A DNA stretch of 64,000 nt from Bradyrhizobium sp. CCGE-LA001 (lineage in GTDB: Bacteria > Pseudomonadota > Alphaproteobacteria > Rhizobiales > Xanthobacteraceae). The DNA is taken from contig NZ_CP013949.1 of assembly GCF_000296215.2 (NCBI RefSeq), forward strand, positions 6,627,501-6,691,500, written 5' to 3'. Below are positions 17,517 through 27,627 of this stretch, one piece after another (within the stretch, counting starts at the first letter, position 1; each line of letters starts with the position of its first letter). The position numbers and the translations under genes are program-made. The notes beneath the pieces were generated by a model that made no database searches, had not been told where the DNA came from, and was given only the letters and a program-made list of their open reading frames with translations.

Positions 17517-17598
17517 CGCAACACCCCGCGCATCGTCTGTTGAAGATTGTCCATCAGTCGATCATGCTAACCAAGGTTCTATCACTTTAGCATTGCCT

Positions 17599-19150
17599 TT
17601 AGGAGGACCAAGGCAAATCGGGGACTGGCCAACGGTCGTACTTTCCCCACCAGCCTACATGCTGCCAGTCGCGGTAATTAATTTTCTTCGCCAGGATGGC
17701 GAACCGCAGGATATCGGAGCGGTACAGGACAATGGAGCGCTTGCCAGGAAGGCGCAGGACCTCGGATGGGTCCAGCAGCCAGCGTCCGGCCTCCGATTGG
17801 CCTGAAGAGAGCTGCTGGCGCAGCAGGTCCGTGTTGGCCTGCGATGTGCCCTCGCTGCGACTGACCGAAGTGGTCTGCCCGAGCATCTCAAAGCGCGCGG
17901 CCTCCAGGTCTGCGATATTGAAAAACACCTTGCAGGTGCTGTTTGCGAGGAACGAGCCCCATCGGCGATAGAGCGTCTTGAGCTGGTGCATGTCCTGGAA
18001 GATCAGCATCGGGGTGCAGTAGGCCCGCAAGTAGCCTACTCCCCGCTCCAGTGGCTCGAGGCTGCCGAGTGCCGCGGCCTCGTCAAGCAGCAGCAGCACC
18101 TTGTGCTTGGGCCGCTTGCGGCCTTTCGCGCGGGTGAGCGCGTTGATGGCGCAGCCGACCATGACGCGCAGGAAGCCCGCGTAGACGGACAGCTTCTCCT
18201 CGTCCACCACGAGATAGAGCGTTGTGGTCCGCTCGACCAGCTCCGCAAGGCTGAAGCTCGACTCTGACGTGACATGCGCCGCCGGTCCACCGGCTGACCA
18301 GACGCGCGTGGCTTTCTCGACCTTCGAAAGCACGCTCTTGAACTCCTCGCTGGATTCCATCGCGAGGAAGCTGGCGGCCAGCTCGGCAGCCGTGACTGGC
18401 CCGTCGGTGCCTATGGTTTGCAGCAACTGCTTGAACGACTCCGGAGGCAGCGTCGAGAAATTGCGGATCTGCGACAGCGTCCGGCGCGGCGGCTCCAGGC
18501 GCACGGTATAGAGAATGAGGCATGCGAGCATGCCCTCCGCCTTGCTGTCCCAGTGGCTCTCGTGGCCATCCGGCATGACCATCAGCTTGGCGAGCGCTTC
18601 CGCGTCGTCCCGCTCATGCCAGGTGCCGGTGCGCACCATGTCGAGCGGATTGAACTCGTCGGAGCAGCGTGGCTTGAGCGTATCAAGCGCACGCACCCTG
18701 CCCATCTTGCGGCGTTGGCGCTCTGTTATGGCGCGGTTCTCACCCTTTCCGTGCAGACGATGGAGCCCTCGTAGGAGAGCAGGTTGGGAACGACGATGCC
18801 GACGCCCTTGCCCGCGCCCATCGGTGCGAACACGGTAATCATCCCGTCCTTGTTAAAACGCAAAAAAGAACGGCCTATCCGGCCGACGATTGGTCCACGT
18901 CCTCTTCGGACTCCCGCTCGCAACATTTCCCATGAGGTCGCAAGCGCGCGGTGCCGAGCGCGCCGCCCAGACTCCAGCCTTGCCAGCTTAGGAGCGCGTA
19001 AAGGAGTTTGCCGATGCGCACGGCCGTCCGCATCAACAGAAAGAAGACAAACCACATCACGCGCAGGCAAAACAGCACCATGCCCAAGGTTGCCAGCAAT
19101 CCGCAAGAATTGGCCAGCACCGCCAGGTGCGGGTGCCACTGGAATCGGCT
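17599..19150 (-). pseudogene. VirD4/TraG coupling protein, multiply frameshifted
   Basis: Pieces of a type IV coupling protein appear in order in three frames. N-terminal membrane segment (VMWFVFFLLMRTAVRIGKLL) near 19120-18990; then, after a shift, GPIVGRIGRSFLRFNKDG and Walker A APMGAGKGVGIVVPNLLSYE near 18900-18760; then, after a further shift of about 5 missing bases following GSIVCT, the C-terminal ATPase domain of 368 codons with Walker B KVLLLLDEAAALGSLEPL and MLIFQDMHQLKTLY. The start cannot be fixed. At least two indels disable it. Its normal role is to bring the relaxase-DNA complex to the transfer channel. Confidence 0.8.
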
Positions 19151-19335
19151 CCCACCGCCACTTATGAAGGCATGTGCATTGGAAACGCACTACATAAAAC
19201 GTCCGAGAAACAAAGGGGCCGCCGCTCCCCGCGCCCGTCAAGGGTAATACGAGCGGCAGGGCCGCCCTTGACGGCCGCGTGGCGCGACGACTTGGGGCTT
19301 GCCATCGCCAAGCCCACCTGTGGGCTTGTCCAGCC

Positions 19336-19767
19336 CTAACGTCCGATTGCTCGCATCAACCCGTTGCCGATCTGCATCCCGACATCACGATCGACGGTGT
19401 TCTTCGCACCTTGATGCCCTAGCTTCGCGGCTCTTCCATAAAGCATGAAGTCCCCTCCAGCCACATGCGGTGATACCCATCCGGCCCTGATGGCGTCGGC
19501 CAGCGATACCATGGCGTCCGGGTCCTCCAACTGGACCCCGCGCCGCAAGAGTCCTTCCGCTTCCTGGTGCTTGCCTTCGCGCAGCAGGTACTGCGCGGCG
19601 TTGTCGAACGCGGACGGATAGCCCGCGCTCATCGAGGCTTTCGTCAGGTCTGAGAAGTAGAAAACCTTCGCTGTCAGGAGACCCAGGAGGATTGCGATCG
19701 CGCCAAGCAGAGCCACAAGACCGATGCCGCCGGCTATCACCGCAATTACCAGCGTGGAGCCCTTCAT
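19336..19767 (-). CDS. Membrane-anchored Sel1-repeat-like protein
   Basis: A 143-residue protein with one N-terminal transmembrane helix (LVIAVIAGGIGLVALLGAIA, about 5-35) and a helical domain of Sel1/TPR type (AQYLLREGKHQEAEGLLRRG, DAMVSLADAIRAGWVSPHVA, YGRAAKLGHQGAK). The ATG overlaps the stop of the preceding 46-codon gene (ATGA). It sits upstream of the coupling-protein gene on the same strand and is likely an accessory transfer protein. Confidence 0.7.
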   Translation of the reverse strand: MKGSTLVIAVIAGGIGLVALLGAIAILLGLLTAKVFYFSDLTKASMSAGYPSAFDNAAQYLLREGKHQEAEGLLRRGVQLEDPDAMVSLADAIRAGWVSPHVAGGDFMLYGRAAKLGHQGAKNTVDRDVGMQIGNGLMRAIGR

Positions 19768-19904
19768 TGTGCGAGGCCGTTGATCGAGGCTCCGGCAACG
19801 ACCGCTGCGCCGACCGCAGAGAGACTCATGGCAAGCCATTTGATGGTATCGCGGAGGTTCGCTTTCGCCGTCGCGTAGGGATCAGGTGAAGCACCGTCAC
19901 TCAT
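19764..19904 (-). CDS. 46-residue single-pass membrane protein
   Basis: A short frame from ATG 19904: MSDGASPDPYATAKANLRDT then a hydrophobic helix (LAMSLSAVGAAVVAGASI). It overlaps the upstream gene's last codons and the downstream Sel1-like gene by ATGA, which supports it as a real gene of a three-gene operon. Too small for family assignment; similar small proteins with an N-terminal NLRDT-like segment and one helix accompany rhizobial transfer regions. Confidence 0.6.
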   Translation of the reverse strand: MSDGASPDPYATAKANLRDTIKWLAMSLSAVGAAVVAGASINGLAQ

Positions 19905-20306
19905 CGTCCCGGCCGGTTAGGTTGACCTGTGTGCCCATCCATTCCGGATTGCCGAGGTCCGAGAGAACCTTGTTGAGCATGTCCACCTGTAACGGCGCGC
20001 GCTGCCCCGGACATGGAACTGAAATAGGGTCGGCTTGGCTGCCATGACATGACTGTCGTACTGCTCCTTGATGGCACGCAAGAGTTCATCCACTGAAGGA
20101 ACGCGAACGATCTCTATTTCAGCCTTGGCATCGGCGACAATCGAGGCGGTCGCGCCGTTGTTGGGCCAGAGCACGGGTATGTCATCATCCGCGTTCTGCT
20201 TCGGCCGGGGCGCGCTCGCGGACGGACTGGCGGCCAGCGTTATGGCGTCTCCGCTGCACTCGATCGTGATGGTGCCGTCATCGTGACGGGTTACCGACAA
20301 GGACAC
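19897..20306 (-). pseudogene. Hypothetical protein, one-base frameshift near C-terminus
   Basis: From ATG 20306 the frame reads MSLSVTRHDDGTITIECSGD and VPSVDELLRAIKEQYDSHVM, then loses frame at about 20005. One added base restores QVDMLNKVLSDLGNPEWMGT and an end GRDDE-stop that overlaps the 46-codon gene exactly as an operon partner should. So a one-base deletion (or a sequence error) interrupts the last 40 residues. Function unknown. Confidence 0.6.
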
Positions 20307-20557
20307 GGTTGCGCCTCCCTAAAAAATGGAAAACATTCACTTGTTGGCGAAGCGTTTAGAATATTGCTCGGCCGGACTTTCGCAGAAGTCCGAAATCAGG
20401 CTCAGCTTTTCGCTGCACATCTTGTTGAGTGACACTGGCCCCTTCAAGTCCTTGGTAGGCGGATTTTTATTGGCTGAAAGCTGCCGGGCCGCGCCCGGCA
20501 GGTCATCATCCTCGCCTTGTCCGGTTCGCAGTTTTATTTGCCGGCGCAGAGTGCTGG

Positions 20558-22207
20558 CTAGTCCGACGTCCGGGCGAAGAATTTTCGACGGATGGAACGT
20601 TCGGTGTTGCCAAAATAGTCGCGCCACCAATCACCGGTCTCAAGCGGTTTCGGCGGCGTCTTGCGCCGCTTGAGCGACTCCCGGAAGGCGTGGTGGGTGT
20701 ACAGCCGCATGAACTCTCCGAGATAGATGTCGGCCACGCGCGTATTACCCCGGATCACCAGCATGTTCTCGTCGTTGTCCGTGGTGGAGGCGTCGCTGAA
20801 GTTGGCCAAACCGGCGACCACGATGGGATCGTCGGTCAATGGATCGACGAGCATGAACTTGTTGTGCACGTAGCGCACGTTGGTGTTGAGGCCGGTCAGC
20901 CGCTCCTTCACCCAGCTATCGTATTTGTTGGAGCGGATGAAATCGCCGATGGCGAACGTGTTTTCCGGCATTGCCCTCAGCGCCTGGATGTCCTTCAACT
21001 CCTTGGTTTTCTCAGGGCCATCCTTCATGGGGCGGGTCGCCTTCTCGAGCAGCGCCAGCCTGAACTGCGCGTTGTTCTGGCGGTAAACGTCCTTCCAGAT
21101 CTTGTTCATGCCGAAGGCGAAGGTCATCATCAGGCCTTCCTTCGCGCCTTGCGCCAGCTTGGCGTACCACTGAAGGGCTGAAAGGTCGTTACGGGGACTG
21201 AACACCGGCGTCACGCCCTTAGGCAGCTTCCCCTTCGGAAGCGGGGTTATCAACTCGACCTCGTTCCGCTCGGCCGGCGTTTCCGGGTCTTCCGCCAGCA
21301 GCTCCCAATACTCCAGGAATTTGACCGCAACGTCCTTGTCCTCGACCAGATGGCCTACGTTCGAATGGCCGAAAATGCCGCCGTCTGAGAAGTTGGTGCC
21401 TCCGGTCCACACAGAGACCGGCTTTTTGTTGTGCAGCCGCACCATGAATTTATTGTGCGAGATGTATGACTTGCCCTCGGTGCGCGGGATGCAGAACGCG
21501 CCGATCCCTGCCGTCTTGATCGCTTGTTGGTTCTTCCTGCCGGGCTTTGCTCCTCGCTTGTCTTAAACCACCTTGATGTCGACCCCTCGCTTTTTCGCGG
21601 CCTTCAGCAGTTTGAGGAAGTCGGGATAGTGGAATTCGTAGGCTGCGATGCGCAGTCCGTCACCCTTCTTACAGGAATTCACGAACGCCTCGATCGCCTC
21701 ATACAGGCCGCGGGACAGCCAAATCCAGGCCTGACCGTTCGGGACGTTCTTCGGGCTTTTGTCACCGAACCGGGCGACATAGGCCTGCGAGCCGGCAACG
21801 CCCCGATCAAAGTAAACATCCTCGTCGCCGCCCTCAGGGCTTTCGGAGGAGATGTCGACGCTGACCTCGCGGAACACCGCAAGATCTTTCGGGTCTCCCT
21901 TCAGTGCCGACACTGTGTAGGTATAGTCGTGGCCGGGCTCAGCCGTGTAGTCGGCCCATTGAAAACTCTGAATGGGATGTTGCCGCGTGGAGTAGTGTGC
22001 CGGAGGCGGGAAGCCGGGGTCGGTCTCGGCGAACGCCTTCATGCCGGACATGAATCCGGCTTCCTCGGACGTGTGATCCACCCGGTGAATCGCGAAACCC
22101 CGCAGCCCGTTGCATGACTGCCTTGGCAGATTAAAGCCCAGCATGACGACGTAAGTTCCCGAAACGGCGTTCACCTTCAAGCCGTTCCTTGTCCTGTTCT
22201 CTCTCAT
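20558..22207 (-). pseudogene. Phospholipase D-like protein with in-frame TAA
   Basis: A 550-codon frame broken by TAA at 21565-21563. The N-terminal part (residues 1-110) looks like an Fn3-type beta domain (FQWADYTAEPGHDYTYTVSA). The PLD part follows: the first HxK motif SHNKFMVRL lies after the stop with GTNFSDGG, and the second, VHNKFMLVDPLTDDP, with ANFSDAST. Both active-site halves are therefore present and in one frame; only KVV-stop-DKRG separates the start from them. PLD-like proteins of this size can be nucleases or phospholipases. Intact it would be a plausible defence or toxin effector. Confidence 0.75.
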
Positions 22208-22456
22208 GGATGCCCCTGAAATGTCTGAATGAAAAATAACCGGGCGGATGGCTGGAGTCCGACCGCAAAATGGGCCGCCTCCCCAATTCTCCTCCCGATC
22301 CTATTGATGCACACTCTGAACCGGGGTTCAACTTTACGTTGCCCGGCGAAGTGTCATATCCACCCTGAAGGCCTCCAGGCGGCCGGCGAGGTCCTTCTCT
22401 CCGGCAACCTTGGGTGATAAGCTCCAGCCATATTGTCTTGGCGTGAGGTATTCCGC

Positions 22457-23266
22457 ATGCGCCGTTTTTCATTAGCCGCTGTTCTCCTCCTCGCTTTCTG
22501 CACCAGCGCCTCGGCATGGGGCGACGAAGGCCACAGGATTGTTTGCGAGATTGCCTACCGGCTTGCCCAGCCGGATACGCGCGCAGCGGTAAGGAAACTC
22601 ATCCAGACGGACAAAGTGTTCGACACCTTTTCTGACTCCTGCGTGTTTCCAGACCATCCACGCATCCGCCGATCGGAGCACTTCATCAATCTGCCCCGCG
22701 ACGCGCGGGGGGTAACAGGGGACAATTGCCCGAACGCTCCGGAATGTGTGCTCACGGCCATACTCAACGACTCGAAGATTGTGAACTCGAGGCACGCCAA
22801 GCGGGCCGACAGGCTTATCGCGCTCAAGTCGCTTGGACACTGGGTTGGCGACATCCATCAGCCTCTCCACGTGTCCTTTGAGGACGACCGCGGAGGAAAC
22901 GATATCAGGGTGAACGGCGAGTGCTCGGGTAATCTGCACGGCACCTGGGATAGTTGTCTTGTTACACACGCGGTCGGGCCCGATGTCGATGAGGCGGCTT
23001 CTGACCTCATTGATGCCATCACTCCTGCGATGAAGACCAGGTGGACTTCGTCGGACCCGAGTGATTGGGCCAACGAGTCGTTTGCAATCTCGGAAGCCGC
23101 GAAGACGGGCTATTGCGTGATGCACGGCTCTTCCTGCGACCGGCCCGCGGGCAGCGTAACCATCAGCGCCGAATATCTCGCCGCGAACGAACCGATCGTG
23201 AGGGAGCAGCTTCAGAAGGCGGGCGTTCGGCTCGCGGATTTGCTCGACAGCATCTTTGCCGAGTAG
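22457..23266 (+). CDS. Secreted S1/P1-type nuclease
   Basis: A 269-residue exported nuclease. The signal peptide (1-20, ending SASA) is removed so that the mature protein begins with Trp-Gly, and the N-terminal Trp amine is a zinc ligand in this family. Further metal ligands are visible: WGDEGHRIV, DHPRIRRSEHFINL, LGHWVGDIHQPLHV, and NLHGTWDS. These give the trinuclear zinc site that cleaves single-stranded DNA and RNA and 3'-nucleotides. ATG 22457 has a GAGG site 10 nt upstream. Complete and intact; acts in the periplasm or outside. Confidence 0.88.
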   Translation: MRRFSLAAVLLLAFCTSASAWGDEGHRIVCEIAYRLAQPDTRAAVRKLIQTDKVFDTFSDSCVFPDHPRIRRSEHFINLPRDARGVTGDNCPNAPECVLTAILNDSKIVNSRHAKRADRLIALKSLGHWVGDIHQPLHVSFEDDRGGNDIRVNGECSGNLHGTWDSCLVTHAVGPDVDEAASDLIDAITPAMKTRWTSSDPSDWANESFAISEAAKTGYCVMHGSSCDRPAGSVTISAEYLAANEPIVREQLQKAGVRLADLLDSIFAE

Positions 23267-23463
23267 ACCGCGCCAGCAGGCCGTCAGCTTCTAGTTCGGA
23301 CCTGCCAACGCTGTTGCAGGGTTGCGTGGGCCGTACCGACGGGCTTGATCGCGCCCCGCGGCAGGCTGAACGCGAGCCGCAGCTTCTTGCGAGCAGGCAC
23401 GGCGACTTTACCTGTGGGCGACGGCCTTTCCGCACGCCACTGACAACGAAAACAAAACTCTGG

Positions 23464-23649
23464 GGCGGTCCTGTTGCGTCTCAAGCCCACTCTCCCGTTG
23501 CGCGTCTGTCCCCAATGCGCGGCCAGTAGGACGGGGAAACTGGCGTCGAGGCGCGTACGCACAAGGCATCCAACCGCATCCCTGAAGGGACCCTCGGCCG
23601 GATCCTCCGTTGCGCGCCCGCTATCTCCTCGTCTCCCGAATTTTCCCGT
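23464..23649 (+). repeat. Conserved leader repeat, copy B (truncated)
   Basis: It matches copies A and C from TTGCGTCTCAAG through GCAAGGCATCCAACCGCATC and GCTATCTCCTCGTCTCC to TTTTCCCGTC, then diverges where the others go on to their gene start. The small gene it once served is gone; an inverted patatin fragment begins at the breakpoint. Confidence 0.7.
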
Positions 23650-24090
23650 CAGGCATGCCGCCATTGATCATGACGTAACCGTCGTCCTCGACACCGGGGT
23701 AATAGGACGGGGCCGCCGTCGTGTGGAGCGCCAGCATCTGGGCCAACAATCCCGTCATGAACGCCTACCTCGCCGACGCCCTCGCCTGCTTCGACATTGC
23801 ACGCGAGGACGTGCGTATCCTAAGCCTGGGCACGGGTGAGTCCACCTTCACTGTTGATGAGCGAGCGCGCAACGGCCAAGCCTATCTGCTAGTTGGCAAG
23901 AGCAACGTCATCACGGATCGATGTGCCGGAAAGCGACGCGCCGATCGCAATGGACGATGTGACCCGCTCAGTGCGGGACTAGGAACTACCGCTGGTGGCG
24001 CGCAGTCTCGTCGAAGGCGCAGGCCACCATGTCGAGCGGGTGTTTTTCGACGGAGTGGTCGAGAAGTTCATCCGCTACCCAATGGCATAG
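23650..24090. pseudogene. Patatin-like phospholipase remnant, split by a small inversion
   Basis: On the plus strand IWANNPVMNAYLADALACFD, VRILSLGTGESTFTVDE and, after a frameshift, IDVPESDAPIAMDDVTRSV and HVERVFFDGVVEKFIRYPMA-stop (24090) are the C-terminal half of a patatin (CapV-like) lipase. The piece that should precede it, YYPGVEDDGYVMINGG, lies on the minus strand at about 23722-23655. So a segment of about 70 bp was inverted at the active-site DGG/NGG loop. There is also an internal deletion after the FTVDE motif, a frameshift and an in-frame TAG (23980-23982). The N-terminal oxyanion and GxSxG regions are absent. Confidence 0.7.
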
Positions 24091-24122
24091 GTTCACATCG
24101 GGCGATCTTCCCTACCGGGTCG

Positions 24123-24550
24123 TCAGCAGCCGACAAGCGAGCTCGCGCTCGCCCCAGCGGTCGAGAAGGTGTCGGAGACCTCGAACCAGCTGCCATCATT
24201 GCCGATGCCATGGTTGGCCCCCATGCAGGAACACTGGCAGTCGTGCCCCTGTGCTTCTGGCACGCTGGCGCACAGATCTCCTGCTCGCGATAGGGCTGGA
24301 TGATGTAGACCTTGCCGTAGCGCTGTAGGGCGCGATCGACGAAGTCGTTGAACCAGGACTTCGGCAGCTCCCAATAAGGGTGATTGCCGCCGATCCATTC
24401 AGACGTCGTTCGCCGGCCGTTCTGCAGCCATTGCCGATTGTCGTCGGCAAACGGTAGGCGCACCCGAAGCCTCTCGCTACGCCTGGTCCGGCGTAGCACG
24501 ACCGGAATTGGCTTCTGCTTCCAAACGTAGTTGAGAGTGAGTCGCTCCAT
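24123..24550 (-). pseudogene. Uncharacterised CxxxC/CxC protein, frameshifted
   Basis: From ATG 24550: MERLTLNYVWKQKPIPVVLR, WIGGNHPYWELPKSWFNDFV, GKVYIIQPYREQEICAPAC; then, in another frame, GHDCQCSCMGANHGIGNDGS and WFEVSDTFS. The joined reading gives a short protein with a cysteine cluster (CAPAC, CQCSC) followed by NHG that I have seen as a hypothetical family without a function. One frameshift at about 24265 separates the halves, and the end is altered. Confidence 0.5.
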
Positions 24551-24802
24551 TGAAACCTGCAGATCGGAATCGGGGACCGACACTTCGCCGTGCTCGGCCT
24601 GACATATCTAGCGTGACTGGAAAGATGAAAAGTCAAAGATCGTGTCCGCGTCTGCGACGATCGGCGATAAGCGTGCTCTAACTGGTCATCAGCGCGGGGG
24701 CGATATCGTCCACCTAATTAGGGATCTCGCCGGAATCGATCCCCGGACAAACCTTCGTCTGGGCGGCGCTCAGCTTAAGGATAAGATGGTGGTCTTGAAG
24801 CC

Positions 24803-25060
24803 CGCAAGCTCGAACTGACCGAGCTGCTTGCAAATGCCGAACAGCCGCCGCCCTTTCTGCGTTCGAACATGGCGGAAATCTACCGCTCGCCGATCGCCGA
24901 GCTCTATGAGAACCTACGGAGTGAGCGGCAAGGCCGACGCGGCTGAGGTGTTCCGGACGCTGGTCGATCAGGTGACGCTGGTGCCTGGCGACGCCGAGCT
25001 GACGATTCTGCTGCGCAGGGACCTGGCTAGAATCCGTCGCTTCGACCCGAACCAAAAAAC
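24803..25060 (+). pseudogene. Large serine recombinase C-terminal fragment
   Basis: RKLELTELLANAEQPPPFLR and NMAEIYRSPIAELYENL in one frame, then DAAEVFRTLVDQVTLVPGDA and ELTILLRRDLARI in another. Together this is the C-terminal end of a resolvase-type large serine recombinase (the usual ..LIDKIVLVP.. beta-hairpin tail). The catalytic N-terminus is absent and one frameshift lies near 24915. A relic of a former integrative element. Confidence 0.55.
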
Positions 25061-25658
25061 CCAGCCCGTCCTTTCGGAAGCTGCCTAGCTTTCACAAGAA
25101 TCGTTGGTTGCGGGGACACGCAACACCCGATTGTTGCGATTGGTAGAACAGGAAGTTCCCAGACTCGCTGCATGACTGATCAGAACTGGCGCCTTCGCGT
25201 CCCAAAACCTTCTAAGCTGTTGATTTAGAAATATAATCCATCGCTACGTAGGTTACTCGGCCTGCTTCGCGAGCGCTATCCGGATCTCTCGGCCGCTCTA
25301 GGGACGGAATGAGCGCCATTTCGCCGGGACTTCGCAAAGGCGCGGCCCGTCGCCATGAAGCACTCGATCATCGGAGATCAATTTGGCCGGCTCGGTTGGC
25401 GTCGCGCTGCCGTTCCGCGTCAGACTTTCCGCGTTGTTCGGTCTCTATCGGGCTGTTTCATGCCTGTGATGTCTGTTGCTAAGATGATTGCCAGACAAGC
25501 ACACGATGACGAAGTTGGCGAAGACGTTGAGGGAGGTCTTATCCTGGAGCTCTACTTCACCGATCTTGCGTGTCTCCCGGAAACAGTCGTTGCAACGCGG
25601 CTGCGAACAAAGGAAGGCAAAAACTGCGCGGGTATCGATTGGTCGGATAGCTCTCGGC
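25061..25658. other. No supported gene
   Basis: Only short frames without recognisable domains. Composition is mixed and the stretch joins two pseudogenes, so it looks like decayed DNA. I see no repeat, RNA or strong regulatory signal. Confidence 0.35.
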
Positions 25659-25944
25659 TCAAACGATGGTTTCCACGATTTCATAGCGCCGGATCAGAGG
25701 TCCGATCCCCTTGTTGAGCAGGATCAGGACGTTTGTGCGCTGTCGGAGCGAGGAGTTCAATCCGCTCGATGCGAACCGGACTCCATGAGGGCTCCTTGTC
25801 CTCATCCGAGGCGACTTCCTCGCGGAGATCGAGAACGACCTGTCGCACCTCTTCCAGCTCTGCAAAAAAGAAACTCGGGATTCCTGTGTCTTTCCAGCGG
25901 TCTTCGTTCGGTTCAGCCTCACGTGAGTAGGAATATAAGATCAT
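25659..25944 (-). pseudogene. Small hypothetical protein, frameshifted
   Basis: ATG 25944: MILYSYSREAEPNEDRWKDT, FFFAELEEVRQVVLDLREEV, then after PVRIERIELLAP the continuation NVLILLNKGIGPLIRRYEIV is in another frame and ends at 25659. Joined, it gives a protein of about 95 residues of a compact unknown type. One indel near 25735 breaks it. Confidence 0.45.
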
Positions 25945-26155
25945 GGCTCCGGCTTGCATCCCTGCGATATCCCCGCCGGTCGCTATACTTGCCTACTCTG
26001 CCAACGAAGATCAAATCCCCTATTGAGGACAATGTGGTTGTCACCCTGTGTGCGGCGCGCGCGAGTCCGATGAAGAGCGTGCACTCCGGGCGGCAAGCGG
26101 GCAAAGGAGTGACGGCCACGGATGTCGAAAAGCTCTCGAGAAGCTGGGTCCACGT

Positions 26156-27508
26156 TCACGAATGTGTCGCGTCCGCTCGATGCCCTTTCCGAAAGAACTG
26201 AAGCGCGTTGCCGCACATGATTCGATCAATCAGGTCATGGGTGTCCTCAAGCGCGATCCAGCCCTCAGCGACCAATTGCGAGAGTGCCTGTGCGATTCCG
26301 CGGCGCGCTACGAACGCGTGGCCATAAATTGGCTCGACGGCGACATAGTCGCCGCCGAAGGTGAAGATCTTGTTGGACGGAACCGCCATTAGAAATTCCT
26401 TCAGAAAGCGAACGCCCGCCACAGGATTGATAATCCATGCCCAGCACATGTCGATCGCGGCGTTAGGGTAATGTTTGGCCAGCGCGATAAACTCGTGCTG
26501 GTATGGATAGCCGATGTGCATTAGAACGAATCGGGTTTCTGGAAAATCCTGCAATAGGCGGCAGACGTCTGCGGCATTGCTGCGGGTATGACCGAGTTGC
26601 ATCACGCCGTAGCCAGCCAAAACGCCTGTGTGCAGCTTGACCGGTAGGCCGCACTCGCCAGCCTTGCCGACGCAATAGCGGAACAGATAATCTTGCAGCG
26701 CCTTCAGGTCGTCAGGACCGAGAGCATGTAATGCTCCGACTCGGTCGGCGTGGTGCGGAAATAGCCTTGACGCATGCGCTTTGGTGACCGGCTCGAAATC
26801 GAGTGCGCGCGAATAGGCAATTTGCGATTTAACAGCCACGGCTTTGGCGCCGTATGTTGCGAAATAGAAGTCGATGACGTCGAGCCACTCATCGAGCGTC
26901 GTCGGGCGCCTGCCTGTCTCGGCCTCCACCCACGCAAAGTCGGCAGCGCTACACCGGCACAATTGAAGGATGCTAATGTCGTGATCGAGTAACCCTGGCT
27001 GTTCGGTCTCCATGAAGATGCGCTGTAGCGAATTGACATGGCAGCCCTTGATGTTTGCCAGGTCGAAAATGCGCCCATAAAAGCCGGGCTGAATGGTTTC
27101 ACGGTATTTCTCGGCGATGCGGGGTAGGCTCTCGACAGTCAGGTCGTCCTCACCATAAACGCCGCGAAACGTATGGCGCAGCGCCTGGGCGTAACCGGTG
27201 TGGCGGATGCGGGCCCAAAAGGGGGCAATCAACCGGTATTTCTCCTGGCTCGGAAGATCTGGCCCGAGAAACCGGCGTAAGTCTGCTGCTGGCAGACCAG
27301 CAACCGCTAGATCCTCGGCAGCATAGGATCTGAACAAATAAGCCCAGTCGTTGCACGGCAATGTTCGTGGATGGATCGCCCCGGCCAGCCGCTGACTTTC
27401 CTCAATCAAATGCTCATGGGTATCTACAAACGGCGTCTCCTCAACCCATCGTGCGATTTGTCGATCGGAGTCCGTCATTTCCTCCCAGCTAATCGCAGCT
27501 CTGCTCAT
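26156..27508 (-). CDS. Amidohydrolase-family enzyme
   Basis: A 450-residue TIM-barrel metal hydrolase of the amidohydro_2 group. Metal ligands: the N-terminal FVDTHEHLIEE (HxH), VKLHTGVLAGYG, FVLMHIGYPYQHEF and a late Asp in TFGGDYVAVEP. Length suits the family, and the fold resembles uronate isomerase-like or TatD-like amidohydrolases. ATG 27508 has an AAGGGAA site; an earlier in-frame ATG at 27550 lacks one. It ends the minus-strand catabolic cluster, 120 bp downstream of the transporter binding protein, and probably releases the amino acid or acid that the cluster consumes. Substrate unknown. Confidence 0.8.
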   Translation of the reverse strand: MSRAAISWEEMTDSDRQIARWVEETPFVDTHEHLIEESQRLAGAIHPRTLPCNDWAYLFRSYAAEDLAVAGLPAADLRRFLGPDLPSQEKYRLIAPFWARIRHTGYAQALRHTFRGVYGEDDLTVESLPRIAEKYRETIQPGFYGRIFDLANIKGCHVNSLQRIFMETEQPGLLDHDISILQLCRCSAADFAWVEAETGRRPTTLDEWLDVIDFYFATYGAKAVAVKSQIAYSRALDFEPVTKAHASRLFPHHADRVGALHALGPDDLKALQDYLFRYCVGKAGECGLPVKLHTGVLAGYGVMQLGHTRSNAADVCRLLQDFPETRFVLMHIGYPYQHEFIALAKHYPNAAIDMCWAWIINPVAGVRFLKEFLMAVPSNKIFTFGGDYVAVEPIYGHAFVARRGIAQALSQLVAEGWIALEDTHDLIDRIMCGNALQFFRKGHRADATHS

Positions 27509-27627
27509 TTTGGGTTCCCTTTCGGTGAAGGTAGTCGCTTGCATCCGCATTCGCGATCGCAGCAGGCGTTAGACCATGCAGTACGTGGGCGCCGGCCGCG
27601 GCGCCTTCAGGGACGCGGCGGGCAAGA

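Noticed and set aside
20337..20630. Minus-strand frame ending LNKMCSEKLSLISDFCESPA
   Set aside because: Reads somewhat like a protein C-terminus, but has no credible start and overlaps the end of the PLD gene; not enough support.
188..23982. General reassignment of TAG to Gln in this genome
   Set aside because: TAG ends intact genes normally here (avidin, ietA), and a TAA interruption also occurs, so a code change is not supported.
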